Assembly (NCBI GenBank): GCA_020024175.1
Contig: JAHHUB010000004.1
Span: 1 to 21,088, forward strand
Direction of reading: 5' to 3'
From: Oscillospiraceae bacterium
GTDB taxonomy: Bacteria > Bacillota > Clostridia > Oscillospirales > Ruminococcaceae
DNA: 21,088 nt
Shown here: positions 6,246 through 13,994 of the stretch, piece by piece
How the letters are laid out: every line of letters starts with the position of its first letter
Position numbering within the stretch: the stretch's first letter is position 1
The notes under the pieces: model-generated
Databases searched by the model: none
What the model was told of the DNA's origin: nothing
What the model saw: the letters and a program-made list of their open reading frames with translations, nothing else
Program-made: the position numbers and the translations under genes

Positions 6246-6670
6246 TGCTTCTACCAAAAAGAGTTAAATACAGAAGAGTTCACAGAGGCAGACTTACTGG
6301 TAAGGCTATGAGAGGCAACACCGTTACTTACGGTCAATTCGGTTTGCAGGCTTTGGAGCCAGCTTGGATTACATCCAATCAAATAGAAGCTGCTCGTATT
6401 GCCATGACTCGTTACATTAAACGTGGCGGTCAAGTTTGGATTAAGATTTTCCCTGATAAGCCAATTACAGAAAAACCAGCTGAAACACGTATGGGTTCCG
6501 GTAAAGGTAGCCCTGAATACTGGGCAGCTGTAGTTAAGCCAGGAAGAGTTATGTTTGAAATCGGCGGCGTTTCCGAAGAACTTGCAAGAGAAGCTATGCG
6601 TCTTGCAGCTCACAAGTTGCCTATTAAATGTAAATTTGTTGTTAAGGAAGAGAAGGGGAGTGAAGAGTAA
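6245..6670 (+). CDS. rplP: 50S ribosomal protein L16
   Basis: 141 aa starting MLLPKRVKYRRVHRGRLTGK. The loop that approaches the A- and P-site tRNAs reads RMGSGKGSPEYWAAVVKPG (about residues 81-99). The ATG overlaps the rpsC stop (TAATG), and its own stop overlaps rpmC in the same way, so rpsC-rplP-rpmC form a translationally coupled trio. Confidence 0.98.
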   Translation: MLLPKRVKYRRVHRGRLTGKAMRGNTVTYGQFGLQALEPAWITSNQIEAARIAMTRYIKRGGQVWIKIFPDKPITEKPAETRMGSGKGSPEYWAAVVKPGRVMFEIGGVSEELAREAMRLAAHKLPIKCKFVVKEEKGSEE

Positions 6671-6864
6671 TGAAGGCTAGCGAGATTAGAGAACTTTCTG
6701 TTGGTGAACTTAATGAAAAGCTGTCCGACCTCAAAGCTGAGCTTTTCAACTTACGCTTCCAGCACGCTATTAATCAGCTCGAAAACCCAATGCGTATGAA
6801 GGCTGTTAAGAAAGACATTGCGCGCATAAAGACAGTTATCACTGAAAAAGAAAACGTGCAGTAA
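6670..6864 (+). CDS. rpmC: 50S ribosomal protein L29
   Basis: 64 aa, an alpha-helical hairpin protein near the exit tunnel. It starts MKASEIRELSVGELNEKL and has the family stretch ELFNLRFQHAINQLENP followed by MKAVKKDIARIKTV. The ATG overlaps the rplP stop. GGGGAG (6655-6660) near the end of rplP is the likely ribosome site. Confidence 0.96.
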   Translation: MKASEIRELSVGELNEKLSDLKAELFNLRFQHAINQLENPMRMKAVKKDIARIKTVITEKENVQ

Positions 6865-6886
6865 TATGGGAAGGGAGGACTAAGCT

Positions 6887-7144
6887 ATGAGCGAAAGAAA
6901 CCTCAGAAAAACAAGAACAGGTGTTGTTGTAAGCGACAAGATGGACAAAACTGTTGTTGTAGCTATTAAGGACAACGTTAAACACCCGCTCTACAAGAAG
7001 ATCATCAAGCGCACAGTTAAAGTTAAAGCACATGATGAAAATAACGAATGCGGCATAGGCGATAAGGTTTCTATCATGGAAACACGCCCACTTTCCAAGG
7101 ATAAGAGATGGAGAGTAGCCGGAATTATCGAAAAGGCTAAGTAA
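6887..7144 (+). CDS. rpsQ: 30S ribosomal protein S17
   Basis: 85 aa with an OB fold. It starts MSERNLRKTRTGVVVSDKMD and contains VAIKDNVKHPLYKKIIKRT and the C-terminal ETRPLSKDKRWRV signature. S17 binds 16S rRNA early in assembly. GGGAGG upstream is the ribosome site. It is the last S10-class gene before the 133-nt structured gap leading to rplN. Confidence 0.97.
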   Translation: MSERNLRKTRTGVVVSDKMDKTVVVAIKDNVKHPLYKKIIKRTVKVKAHDENNECGIGDKVSIMETRPLSKDKRWRVAGIIEKAK

Positions 7145-7151
7145 TTACTTT

Positions 7152-7251
7152 TTAGGATTAAATATATACTCCTAATCTGCTAATTTAAGCGCCTGCATAA
7201 AGCGGTTGCAGGTAGTTGCCCCCTCATAAAAAGAGGGTACTGGTAAATTAG
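7152..7251 (+). promoter_or_regulatory. Structured RNA between rpsQ and rplN (junction-like fold)
   Basis: The gap of 133 nt contains nested complementarities. TTAGGA/TCCTAA (7152-7157/7170-7175) forms a first hairpin. A closing helix CTAATTTA/TAAATTAG (7180-7187/7244-7251, 8 bp) encloses CCTGCA/TGCAGG (7192-7197/7207-7212) and CCCTC/GAGGG (7221-7225/7233-7237), giving a three-way junction. It ends 11 nt before the rplN ribosome site. No T tract follows, so it is not a terminator, and no good promoter is seen. It may be a ribosomal-protein binding site or an mRNA processing site; E. coli S8 controls its spc operon at a different place (rplX-rplE). Confidence 0.55.
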
Positions 7252-7277
7252 TTTAAAACCGAAAGGAGGAACGCGCT

Positions 7278-7646
7278 GTGATACAGATGCAAACCTATAT
7301 GAAAGTTGCTGATAACACTGGAGCTAAGGAGCTCATGTGTATCAGAGTGCTGGGCGGTACAAGAAGAAGATACGCTAACATCGGAGATGTAGTTGTAGCT
7401 TCTGTTAAAAAAGCTGCTCCCGGCGGCGTTGTCAAGAAGGGCGACGTAGTAAAAGCAGTAATAGTTCGTTCTGCTAAGGGTATCAGAAGAGATGATGGAA
7501 CATACATCAGATTTGACGAGAACGCAGCAGTTATTATCAGAGATGATAAGAATCCAAGGGGAACACGTATCTTTGGCCCGGTGGCAAGAGAACTTCGTGA
7601 AAAAGATTATACAAAGATTTTGAGCCTCGCCCCAGAGGTGCTTTAA
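7278..7646 (+). CDS. rplN: 50S ribosomal protein L14
   Basis: 122 aa, exactly the family length, starting MIQMQTYMKVADNTGAKELM from a GTG. AAAGGAGG (7262-7269) lies 8 nt upstream. A downstream ATG at 7287 would remove three conserved residues. Other family features are CIRVLGGTRRRYANIGD and the C-terminal KDYTKILSLAPEVL. L14 forms an intersubunit bridge and binds L19. It opens the spc section of the operon. Confidence 0.98.
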   Translation: MIQMQTYMKVADNTGAKELMCIRVLGGTRRRYANIGDVVVASVKKAAPGGVVKKGDVVKAVIVRSAKGIRRDDGTYIRFDENAAVIIRDDKNPRGTRIFGPVARELREKDYTKILSLAPEVL

Positions 7647-7662
7647 TGGAGGTGCATGACAG

Positions 7663-7980
7663 GTGAATAAACTACATGTTAAAACCGGCGATACAGTCGC
7701 TATTCTGTCAGGCAAGGACAAGGGCAAACAGGGCAAAGTGCTTGAAGTTAGCCCAAAGGAACAAAAAGTTATTGTTGAAGGCTGCAACATGGTAACTAAA
7801 CACGTTAAACCAAGAAGACAAGGCGAAAACGGCGGTATTGTTAAAGCTGAAGGTGCTTTGTACGCTTCCAAAGTAAACTTGGTTTGCCCAAAGTGCGGTA
7901 AAACAACAAGAACAGCTTCCAAGATTGGTCCTGACGGTAAAAAAGAACGTCTTTGCAAAAAGTGCGGCGCAACATTCTAA
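7663..7980 (+). CDS. rplX: 50S ribosomal protein L24, zinc-ribbon form
   Basis: 105 aa from a GTG start. GGAGG (7648-7652) lies 10 nt upstream, while an ATG at 7656 is out of frame and stops after four codons. A KOW motif is at the N-terminus (TGDTVAILSGKDKGKQGKV, about residues 8-26). The C-terminal half carries two Cys pairs, C75-x2-C78 and C98-x2-C101, so a zinc ribbon is likely. L24 is an assembly-initiating protein on 23S rRNA. Confidence 0.96.
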   Translation: MNKLHVKTGDTVAILSGKDKGKQGKVLEVSPKEQKVIVEGCNMVTKHVKPRRQGENGGIVKAEGALYASKVNLVCPKCGKTTRTASKIGPDGKKERLCKKCGATF

Positions 7981-7996
7981 GTAAGGAGGATAAAAC

Positions 7997-8536
7997 ATGG
8001 CTAGACTACAAGAACAATATAAAAACGAAGTAGCTCCTGCTCTTAATAAAAAGTTCGGCTACAAGAGTGTCATGCAGATCCCCAAGCTTGAGAAGATAGT
8101 AATCAACGTTGGCTGCGGTGAAGCAAGAGACAACCAAAAAGTTATGGAAAGCATTTTCGGCGATTTGGCAAAAATCACAGGTCAAAAAGCTTTCCCATGT
8201 AAAGCAAAAAAATCAGTTGCTAACTTTAAATTGCGTGAAGGTATGGTTATAGGTGCTAAAGTTACACTGAGAGGAGAACGTATGTACGAATTCTTGGACA
8301 GACTCTTTAATGTAGCCCTCCCAAGAGTACGTGACTTCAGAGGAATTAACCCTAACGGTTTCGATGGCAGAGGCAACTATGCTTTCGGTATTAAGGAACA
8401 GCTTATTTTCCCTGAAATCGAATACGACAAAATTGACAAAATTCGTGGTATGGACATTTGTTTTGTTACCACTGCAAATACAGACGAAGAAGCTCGCGAG
8501 CTGTTGGCTATGATGGGCGCTCCGTTCGCTAAGTAA
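7997..8536 (+). CDS. rplE: 50S ribosomal protein L5
   Basis: 179 aa, full length. It starts MARLQEQYKNEVAPALNKKF, with the family block IPKLEKIVINVGCGEA, and ends in the conserved MDICFVTTANTDEEARELL. L5 binds 5S rRNA with L18 and contacts the P-site tRNA. A GGAGG site supports the ATG. It lies 16 nt after rplX and 14 nt before rpsN. Confidence 0.98.
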   Translation: MARLQEQYKNEVAPALNKKFGYKSVMQIPKLEKIVINVGCGEARDNQKVMESIFGDLAKITGQKAFPCKAKKSVANFKLREGMVIGAKVTLRGERMYEFLDRLFNVALPRVRDFRGINPNGFDGRGNYAFGIKEQLIFPEIEYDKIDKIRGMDICFVTTANTDEEARELLAMMGAPFAK

Positions 8537-8550
8537 GGAGGAGAGAATTA

Positions 8551-8736
8551 ATGGCTAAGAAGTCTATGATTAATAAACAACAGGCTGCACCTAAGTTCTC
8601 TACCAGAGCTTACAACAGATGCAAAATCTGCGGCAGACCACACGCATATCTTCGCAAATACGGAATTTGCCGTATCTGCTTCAGAGAGCTTGCTTATAAG
8701 GGTCAAATCCCAGGCGTAAAGAAAGCAAGCTGGTAA
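8551..8736 (+). CDS. rpsN: 30S ribosomal protein S14, zinc-binding type Z
   Basis: 61 aa, the short type Z form. Its four zinc ligands are C24, C27, C40 and C43 (CKICGRPHAYLRKYGICRIC). The long zinc-free S14 of many bacteria is about 89-101 aa, so this is clearly the C+ version. It sits in the 30S head and is required late in assembly. The ribosome site GGAGGAG precedes the ATG. Confidence 0.98.
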   Translation: MAKKSMINKQQAAPKFSTRAYNRCKICGRPHAYLRKYGICRICFRELAYKGQIPGVKKASW

Positions 8737-8761
8737 TTTACGAGCAAAGGAGGTTGACGTC

Positions 8762-9160
8762 ATGCATATTACTGATGCAATCGCTGACATGCTGACACGT
8801 ATTAGAAACGCAAATTCAGCGAAACATGATACAGTAGATATTCCTTCATCAAATATGAAGAAATCCATAGCTCAAATCCTGTTGGACGAAGGCTACATCA
8901 AGGCTTTTGAAATTGTTGATGATGGTAAACAAGGAATAATTCATATAACGCTAAAATATGGCCCAGGTAAATCCCAAGTTATCCAAGGTTTGCGCAGAGT
9001 TTCCAAACCAGGTCTTAGAATTTACTCCGGAAGTGAACAACTGCCAAAGGTTATGAGAGGCCTCGGAGTTGCTATAATTTCCACATCTAAGGGTGTAATG
9101 ACCGACAAACAAGCTCGTAAAGAGAATGTCGGCGGCGAAGTATTAGCATTTATTTGGTAA
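8762..9160 (+). CDS. rpsH: 30S ribosomal protein S8
   Basis: 132 aa starting MHITDAIADMLTRIRNANSA, with the C-terminal signature GVMTDKQARKENVGGEVL. S8 binds helix 21 of 16S rRNA, and in E. coli it also represses the spc operon by binding an rRNA-like site on the mRNA. I could not identify such a site here. AAAGGAGG precedes the ATG by about 8 nt. Confidence 0.98.
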   Translation: MHITDAIADMLTRIRNANSAKHDTVDIPSSNMKKSIAQILLDEGYIKAFEIVDDGKQGIIHITLKYGPGKSQVIQGLRRVSKPGLRIYSGSEQLPKVMRGLGVAIISTSKGVMTDKQARKENVGGEVLAFIW

Positions 9161-9175
9161 GGAGGTGCAATAAAT

Positions 9176-9721
9176 ATGTCTCGTATAGGAAGAAAACCTA
9201 TTACAATTCCTGCCGGAGTTGAAGTTAAAATAGACGGGAACCATGTATCCGTTAAGGGACCTAAGGGTTCACTTGAAAATACATTCAATTCTGATATGTC
9301 TATCGCTCTTGAAGGAAATGAAATCATCGTAACTCGTCCTTCTGACGAAAAAGAACATAGAAGTCTGCACGGCCTTACAAGAACACTTATCAACAACATG
9401 GTTGTTGGCGTTTCCGAAGGTTTCAAAAAGGAACTGGAAGTAAACGGTACTGGTTACCGTGTAGCAAAGCAGGGTAAAGACCTGGTTATGACACTGGGCT
9501 TTTCACACCAGGTTATTATGCCTGAAATCGATGGTATTACAATCGATGTTCCTGCTCCAAACAAAATTATTATCAGTGGTCCCGATAAGCAGAAGGTAGG
9601 ACAATTTGCTGCTGAAGTAAGAGAAAAACGTCCACCAGAACCTTACAAGGGCAAGGGTATTAAGTATATTGACGAATTTATCATCCGCAAGGAAGGTAAA
9701 GCAGGTAAAGGCAAGAAATAA
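9176..9721 (+). CDS. rplF: 50S ribosomal protein L6
   Basis: 181 aa made of two repeated alpha/beta domains. It starts MSRIGRKPITIPAGVEVKID and has the C-terminal signature RPPEPYKGKGIKYIDE (about residues 153-168). L6 lies near the GTPase-associated centre and the sarcin-ricin loop. The ribosome site AAGGAGG overlaps the end of rpsH. It is 19 nt before rplR. Confidence 0.98.
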   Translation: MSRIGRKPITIPAGVEVKIDGNHVSVKGPKGSLENTFNSDMSIALEGNEIIVTRPSDEKEHRSLHGLTRTLINNMVVGVSEGFKKELEVNGTGYRVAKQGKDLVMTLGFSHQVIMPEIDGITIDVPAPNKIIISGPDKQKVGQFAAEVREKRPPEPYKGKGIKYIDEFIIRKEGKAGKGKK

Positions 9722-9740
9722 TTAAAGGAGTGAAATTGAC

Positions 9741-10100
9741 ATGGTTTCAAAGCTTGACAGCAATAAAGCAAGGCTTAAAAGACATGCAAGAGTTCGTCGT
9801 AAGATAAGCGGAACAACTGCACGTCCTCGTCTATCAGTATTCCGCTCCGCTAAACACATCTATGCACAAATTATAGATGACGAAACAGGCAAGACACTTG
9901 TCAGTGCATCTACAATGGATAAAGATTTTGACGGCAACGGCGGCAACAAGGAAGCAGCACGCAAAATAGGCACAACAGTAGCTGAAAGAGCAGTAGCTAA
10001 GGGAATTTCCGAAGTTGTATTTGACCGTAGCGGTTACATTTATCACGGACGTGTACAAGAGTTAGCTGAGGGTGCTCGTGAGGGCGGACTCAAATTCTAA
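9741..10100 (+). CDS. rplR: 50S ribosomal protein L18
   Basis: 119 aa, normal length. The basic N-terminus (RLKRHARVRRKISGTTARPR, about residues 12-31) is followed by LSVFRSAKHIYAQIIDDETG, and the C-terminus shows the family stretch VVFDRSGYIYHGRVQEL. It binds 5S rRNA together with L5. AAAGGAGTG precedes the ATG. Confidence 0.97.
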   Translation: MVSKLDSNKARLKRHARVRRKISGTTARPRLSVFRSAKHIYAQIIDDETGKTLVSASTMDKDFDGNGGNKEAARKIGTTVAERAVAKGISEVVFDRSGYIYHGRVQELAEGAREGGLKF

Positions 10101-10116
10101 TGAAGGAGGGATACTT

Positions 10117-10617
10117 TTGGCACTTATAGACCCATCAACACTTGATTTGACAGAAAAAGTTGTAACAATCAACCGTGTTGCTAAAACAGTAAAAGGTGGA
10201 CGTATATTCAAGTTCGCAGCTTTGGTAGTTGTCGGTGATGGCAACGGTACAGTAGGATTCGGACTTGGTAAGTCATCCGAAGTTCCCGACGCTATTCGTA
10301 AGGGAATAGAAGACGCAAAGAAAAACCTCATCAAGGTTTCTCTCAGAGGCACAACAATACCACATGAAATCATTGGTAAATTCGGTGCAGCTAGAGTATT
10401 GATGAAGCCGGCTCCAGAAGGTACCGGAGTTATCGCAGGCGGCCCTGTTCGTGCAGTTCTCGAAACAGCAGGTATCAAGGATATCAGAACAAAATGCTTG
10501 CGTTCCAATAATCCTTGCAATGTAGTTAGATCTACAATTCAAGGTTTGGCTTCTTTGAGAGATGCTAAAGAAGTAGCAGACATCAGAGGAAAGACACCAA
10601 GAGAAATTTTAGGTTAG
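10117..10617 (+). CDS. rpsE: 30S ribosomal protein S5 (TTG start)
   Basis: 166 aa from a TTG, starting MALIDPSTLDLTEKVVTINR. I chose this start because AAGGAGGG (10103-10110) lies 6 nt upstream and the length equals that of typical Bacillus S5. An in-frame ATG at 10072 lies inside rplR with no ribosome site. The dsRNA-binding fold begins with FKFAALVVVGDGNGTVGFG, and the family segment AIRKGIEDAKKNL follows. The loop NRVAKTVKGGR, where spectinomycin-resistance changes map in other bacteria, looks intact. S5 acts in translational fidelity. Confidence 0.97.
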   Translation: MALIDPSTLDLTEKVVTINRVAKTVKGGRIFKFAALVVVGDGNGTVGFGLGKSSEVPDAIRKGIEDAKKNLIKVSLRGTTIPHEIIGKFGAARVLMKPAPEGTGVIAGGPVRAVLETAGIKDIRTKCLRSNNPCNVVRSTIQGLASLRDAKEVADIRGKTPREILG

Positions 10618-10630
10618 GAGGAAAAGCACA

Positions 10631-10804
10631 ATGGTTAAGATTAAGCTCGTAAAAAGCCTGGTCGGCAGAAAACAAGACCAAATTGCCACTGCTCATTCTC
10701 TAGGCCTTCGTAAAATCGGTGCTGTATCAATTCAGCCTGACAATGCTGCAACAAAGGGTAAGATCTTCAAGATTTGCCACTTGGTTGAAGTAACTGAAGC
10801 ATAA
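10631..10804 (+). CDS. rpmD: 50S ribosomal protein L30
   Basis: A 57-aa gene, read directly from the sequence. It encodes MVKIKLVKSLVGRKQDQIAT followed by AHSLGLRKIGAVSIQPD and ends HLVEVTEA before TAA. This matches the prokaryotic L30 pattern (VTLVKSxIG, then LGLRKxxxxV). GGAGG (10617-10621) overlaps the end of rpsE. Its place between rpsE and rplO is the usual one. Confidence 0.95.
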   Translation: MVKIKLVKSLVGRKQDQIATAHSLGLRKIGAVSIQPDNAATKGKIFKICHLVEVTEA

Positions 10805-10825
10805 TAAAGCAAGGAGGTGCAGGAA

Positions 10826-11266
10826 ATGAGATTGCACGAACTTTCTCCAGCATCAGGATCTGCAAAAAAAGCTTTCAGAGTAGGAAGAGGCGCAGGTTCA
10901 GGTAATGGTAAGACAGCAGGCAAGGGTCATAAGGGTCAAAACGCACGTTCCGGCGGCGGAGTAAGACCTGGTTTTGAAGGTGGCCAGATGCCTTTGCAAA
11001 GAAGAATTCCAAAGAGAGGCTTCCACAATATTTTTGCTAAACATTACGCAGAAATCAATGTATCCGACCTCAATAAATTTGAAGACGGAGCTGTTGTAGA
11101 TGCAGAAGCACTCGTAAAAGCAGGTATATTAAAGAAAACCTTAGACGGCGTTAAAGTTCTCGGAAACGGCGAACTTAACAAAAAACTTACAGTTAATGCT
11201 GTAAAATTCACAGCGTCTGCTAAGCAGAAAATAGAGGAGGCTGGTGGAAAGGCTGAGGTGAAGTAG
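10826..11266 (+). CDS. rplO: 50S ribosomal protein L15
   Basis: 146 aa, the typical length, starting MRLHELSPASGSAKKAFRVG. AAGGAGG (10811-10817) lies 8 nt before this ATG. An in-frame GTG at 10817 overlaps the ribosome site and is rejected. The glycine-rich N-terminal tail (GRGAGSGNGKTAGKGHKGQ) penetrates 23S rRNA. Only one nucleotide separates it from secY, so translation of the two is probably coupled. Confidence 0.97.
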   Translation: MRLHELSPASGSAKKAFRVGRGAGSGNGKTAGKGHKGQNARSGGGVRPGFEGGQMPLQRRIPKRGFHNIFAKHYAEINVSDLNKFEDGAVVDAEALVKAGILKKTLDGVKVLGNGELNKKLTVNAVKFTASAKQKIEEAGGKAEVK

Positions 11267-11267
11267 A

Positions 11268-12578
11268 GTGATCGAAACTTTCAAAAATGCGTGGAAGATT
11301 GACGATTTAAGAAAAAAGATGCTCTACACACTGATGATTATTCTGATTTTCAGAATAGGATCAGCTATCCCCGCTCCATTCCTGGATCCCACTAAATTGG
11401 GTGCAATGATTGCAGAACAAAGCGCAAACGGTGGACTTTTTGGTTTCATTGATGTTCTTTCCGGTGGTGCGTTCTCCAGATCAACTTTATTTGCACTTAA
11501 CATTTCCCCATATATTACCGCATCAATCGTTATTCAGCTTATGGCAGTTGTAATTCCTTATCTTGAAAATCTTGCTAAGGAAGGTGCAGAAGGCAGAAGA
11601 CAGCTGAATAAAATAACAAGATACACTGCTGTAGGTTTAGCTCTGCTGGAAGGTTATGGCTATATGAAACTCCTCAAACATGCAGGAGCTCTTAAATACT
11701 CAGCAGGTGCAGAAGGAATTTTTGCACAATTTGTAATTGTTTCCTGTTTTGTTGGCGGTGCAATGTTTGTAATTTGGTTGGGTGAAAGAATTGATGAAAA
11801 AGGTATAGGCAATGGTATCTCAATGTTATTGTTTGCCGGTATCGTTTCAAGATTACCATCTGTAGTCGCTACGATGTACAATTACCTTAAACTTGCTACT
11901 AAGGGTGGTCAATACAGTATCTACTTTATTACTGTTCCTGTTATTGTAGTTTTGTTTGTAGTTGTTGTAGGTTTCATCATTGTTATGACAGAAGCTGAAC
12001 GCCGTATTCCGATTATGTACGCAAAAAGAGTTGTAGGAAGAAAAATGTATGGCGGTCAATCCACTTACATTCCGATTAAGGTAAATATGTCAGGCGTTAT
12101 GCCGGTTATCTTTGCAAGCTCCTTGCTGGCTATTCCGGGTATGATTGCAGGATTTGTTGCTCCAAAGCCCGGTGGTTTCTGGGACGGTTTCCTCAGACTT
12201 TTCAGATACAACTCATTTACCTATGCAGTGGTTTATCTGCTGCTTATATTAGCATTTAACTATTTCTATATTTCAATTCAGTACAATCCGATTGAAATAG
12301 CAAATGGACTCAAGTCTAACAATGGTACAATTCCAGGTATCAGACCCGGAAGACCTACCTCTGATTTTATCGCAAAAATTGTAAGTAAAATTACATTTAT
12401 CGGCGGTATTTTCCTTGGCGTAATCGCTATCCTTCCTATAGCAATTTCCTCCATTACTAAGATTAATGTAGCATTGGGCGGAACAACTGTTATAATTTTG
12501 GTTGGTGTAGCTTTGGATACTGTACGTCAACTGGAGTCCAAAATGATGATGCGCCACTATAAGGGATTCCTTGAGTAA
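11268..12578 (+). CDS. secY: Protein translocase channel subunit SecY
   Basis: 436 aa, a polytopic membrane protein with about ten hydrophobic segments and full family length. It starts from GTG as MIETFKNAWKIDDLRKKMLY, with GAGGTG (11255-11260) 7 nt upstream inside rplO. Family motifs include GGAFSRSTLFALNISPYITA near the plug/TM2 region and the cytoplasmic loop PIMYAKRVVGRKMYGGQST. SecY forms the Sec export pore with SecE and SecG; those genes are not in the window. Confidence 0.98.
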   Translation: MIETFKNAWKIDDLRKKMLYTLMIILIFRIGSAIPAPFLDPTKLGAMIAEQSANGGLFGFIDVLSGGAFSRSTLFALNISPYITASIVIQLMAVVIPYLENLAKEGAEGRRQLNKITRYTAVGLALLEGYGYMKLLKHAGALKYSAGAEGIFAQFVIVSCFVGGAMFVIWLGERIDEKGIGNGISMLLFAGIVSRLPSVVATMYNYLKLATKGGQYSIYFITVPVIVVLFVVVVGFIIVMTEAERRIPIMYAKRVVGRKMYGGQSTYIPIKVNMSGVMPVIFASSLLAIPGMIAGFVAPKPGGFWDGFLRLFRYNSFTYAVVYLLLILAFNYFYISIQYNPIEIANGLKSNNGTIPGIRPGRPTSDFIAKIVSKITFIGGIFLGVIAILPIAISSITKINVALGGTTVIILVGVALDTVRQLESKMMMRHYKGFLE

Positions 12579-12600
12579 TTGAAAGAAGGTTTGATTTCAA

Positions 12601-13233
12601 ATGAAGATAATTCTTTTAGGTGCTCCCGGTGCCGGCAAAGGCACACAGGCGGAAGTAATTAGTACGCATTATGACATTCCGCAAATCAGCACAGGCAACA
12701 TTCTCAAAGAGGCTGTAAGAAATGAAACCGAATTGGGACTTAAGGCTAAATCCTTTATGGATGCCGGAGCTCTGGTTCCTGATGAAGTGGTAATTGGAAT
12801 AATTAAAGAGCGTCTGCAAAAAGATGACTGTGCTAAGGGATTTATTCTTGATGGATTCCCACGCACAGTACCACAGGCAGAAGCTTTGGATAAGATGGGT
12901 GTTACTATGGATAAGGTTATTGATATTGAAGTATCTGACAGCCTTATCGAAGGCAGAATGACAGGAAGAAGAGTATGCGAAAAATGCTCCGCTTCCTATC
13001 ATATAGAAAACAATCCATCTAAAAAGGGTGAGTTGTGCGACAAATGTGGCGGAAAGCTCATTGTTCGCAAGGATGACAAACCTGAAACAGTTAAGGAAAG
13101 ACTTAAAGTCTATCATGAATTAACTGAACCCCTTAAAGCATATTATGAATCCAAAGGCATATTGGCAGAGATACCCGGAGAGGGAACTGTGGAAGAAACT
13201 TCACAGTTGGTGTTTAAAGCTTTGGAGGCGTAA
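12601..13233 (+). CDS. adk: Adenylate kinase, zinc-lid type
   Basis: 210 aa; catalyses ATP + AMP = 2 ADP in the cytoplasm. The P-loop GAPGAGKGT is at residues 7-15, the AMP-binding region includes STGNILKEA, and DGFPRT is at 84-89. The long LID domain carries C126, C129, C146 and C149, the zinc-binding form common in Gram-positive bacteria. The ribosome site is AAGAAGG, 22 nt after secY. The gene is followed after 2 nt by map. Confidence 0.98.
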   Translation: MKIILLGAPGAGKGTQAEVISTHYDIPQISTGNILKEAVRNETELGLKAKSFMDAGALVPDEVVIGIIKERLQKDDCAKGFILDGFPRTVPQAEALDKMGVTMDKVIDIEVSDSLIEGRMTGRRVCEKCSASYHIENNPSKKGELCDKCGGKLIVRKDDKPETVKERLKVYHELTEPLKAYYESKGILAEIPGEGTVEETSQLVFKALEA

Positions 13234-13235
13234 AA

Positions 13236-13982
13236 ATGATTGTGCTAAAAAACAAGAGCGAGATTGAACTGATGAAAGAGGCAGGCAGGATTTCAGCTCA
13301 GGCACTTATCGTCGGAGGCGAAGCCGTAAAGCCTGGTGTATCCACCAAGTATTTGGATAAGCTGATGTACGATTATATAAAATCTCAGGGTGCAATTCCC
13401 TCATTCCTCAATTACGGAGGATTTCCGGCAACAGCCTGCATTTCTATTAATAATGAAGTTATTCACGGTATACCCGGCAGCAGAATTATTGAAGAAGGAG
13501 ATATTGTCAGCATAGATGTGGGAGCTTGTTATAAAGGCTACCATGGAGATAATGCGGCAACATTCCCTGCAGGCATAGTTTCCGCCGAAGCCCAAAGACT
13601 TATGGATGTTACCAGAGAAAGTCTTTATATAGGCATAAGTCAGGCACAATCCGGTGCAAGACTGGGAGATATAGGCTCTGCTATACAGAACTATGTTGAG
13701 GAAAACGGTTTTGCTATTGTAAAGGATTTTGTAGGACATGGTGTGGGAAGCGACCTGCACGAAGAACCGGAAGTTCCAAACTATGGAAAAGCCGGAAGAG
13801 GTCCAAGACTTGTACCCGGTATGACGATTGCCATTGAACCTATGGTTAATGCAGTCGGAGAAGGTGTAAAAGTTTTAAAGGACGGATGGACAGTACTTAC
13901 ACAGAGCGGAAGTTTAGCTGCTCACTTTGAGCATTCGATTTTGATTACGGACAATGGGCCGATAATCTTAACCAAAGCTTAA
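13236..13982 (+). CDS. map: Methionine aminopeptidase, type I
   Basis: 248 aa; removes the initiator Met from nascent proteins. The five metal ligands of the family are all present: D94 (SIDVG), D105 (GDNAATF), H168 (GHGVG), E201 (AIEPMV) and E232 (HFEHS); the substrate-positioning His is H78. There is no N-terminal zinc-finger extension, as usual in bacterial type Ia enzymes. GGAGG lies at the very end of adk, so expression is probably coupled. Confidence 0.98.
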   Translation: MIVLKNKSEIELMKEAGRISAQALIVGGEAVKPGVSTKYLDKLMYDYIKSQGAIPSFLNYGGFPATACISINNEVIHGIPGSRIIEEGDIVSIDVGACYKGYHGDNAATFPAGIVSAEAQRLMDVTRESLYIGISQAQSGARLGDIGSAIQNYVEENGFAIVKDFVGHGVGSDLHEEPEVPNYGKAGRGPRLVPGMTIAIEPMVNAVGEGVKVLKDGWTVLTQSGSLAAHFEHSILITDNGPIILTKA

Positions 13983-13994
13983 AGGGGGAAAATG

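Noticed and set aside
5553..6257. Antisense frame of 234 codons opposite rpsC
   Set aside because: It is the shadow of a highly biased coding gene, Cys- and Phe-rich, with no ribosome site and no recognisable motif.
7248..7958. Antisense frame of 236 codons opposite rplN and rplX
   Set aside because: It crosses two clear ribosomal genes and their gap in antisense, has no ribosome site, and its composition looks like a reverse translation shadow.
10062..10520. Antisense frame of 152 codons opposite rpsE
   Set aside because: Shadow of rpsE; no initiation signal or domain.
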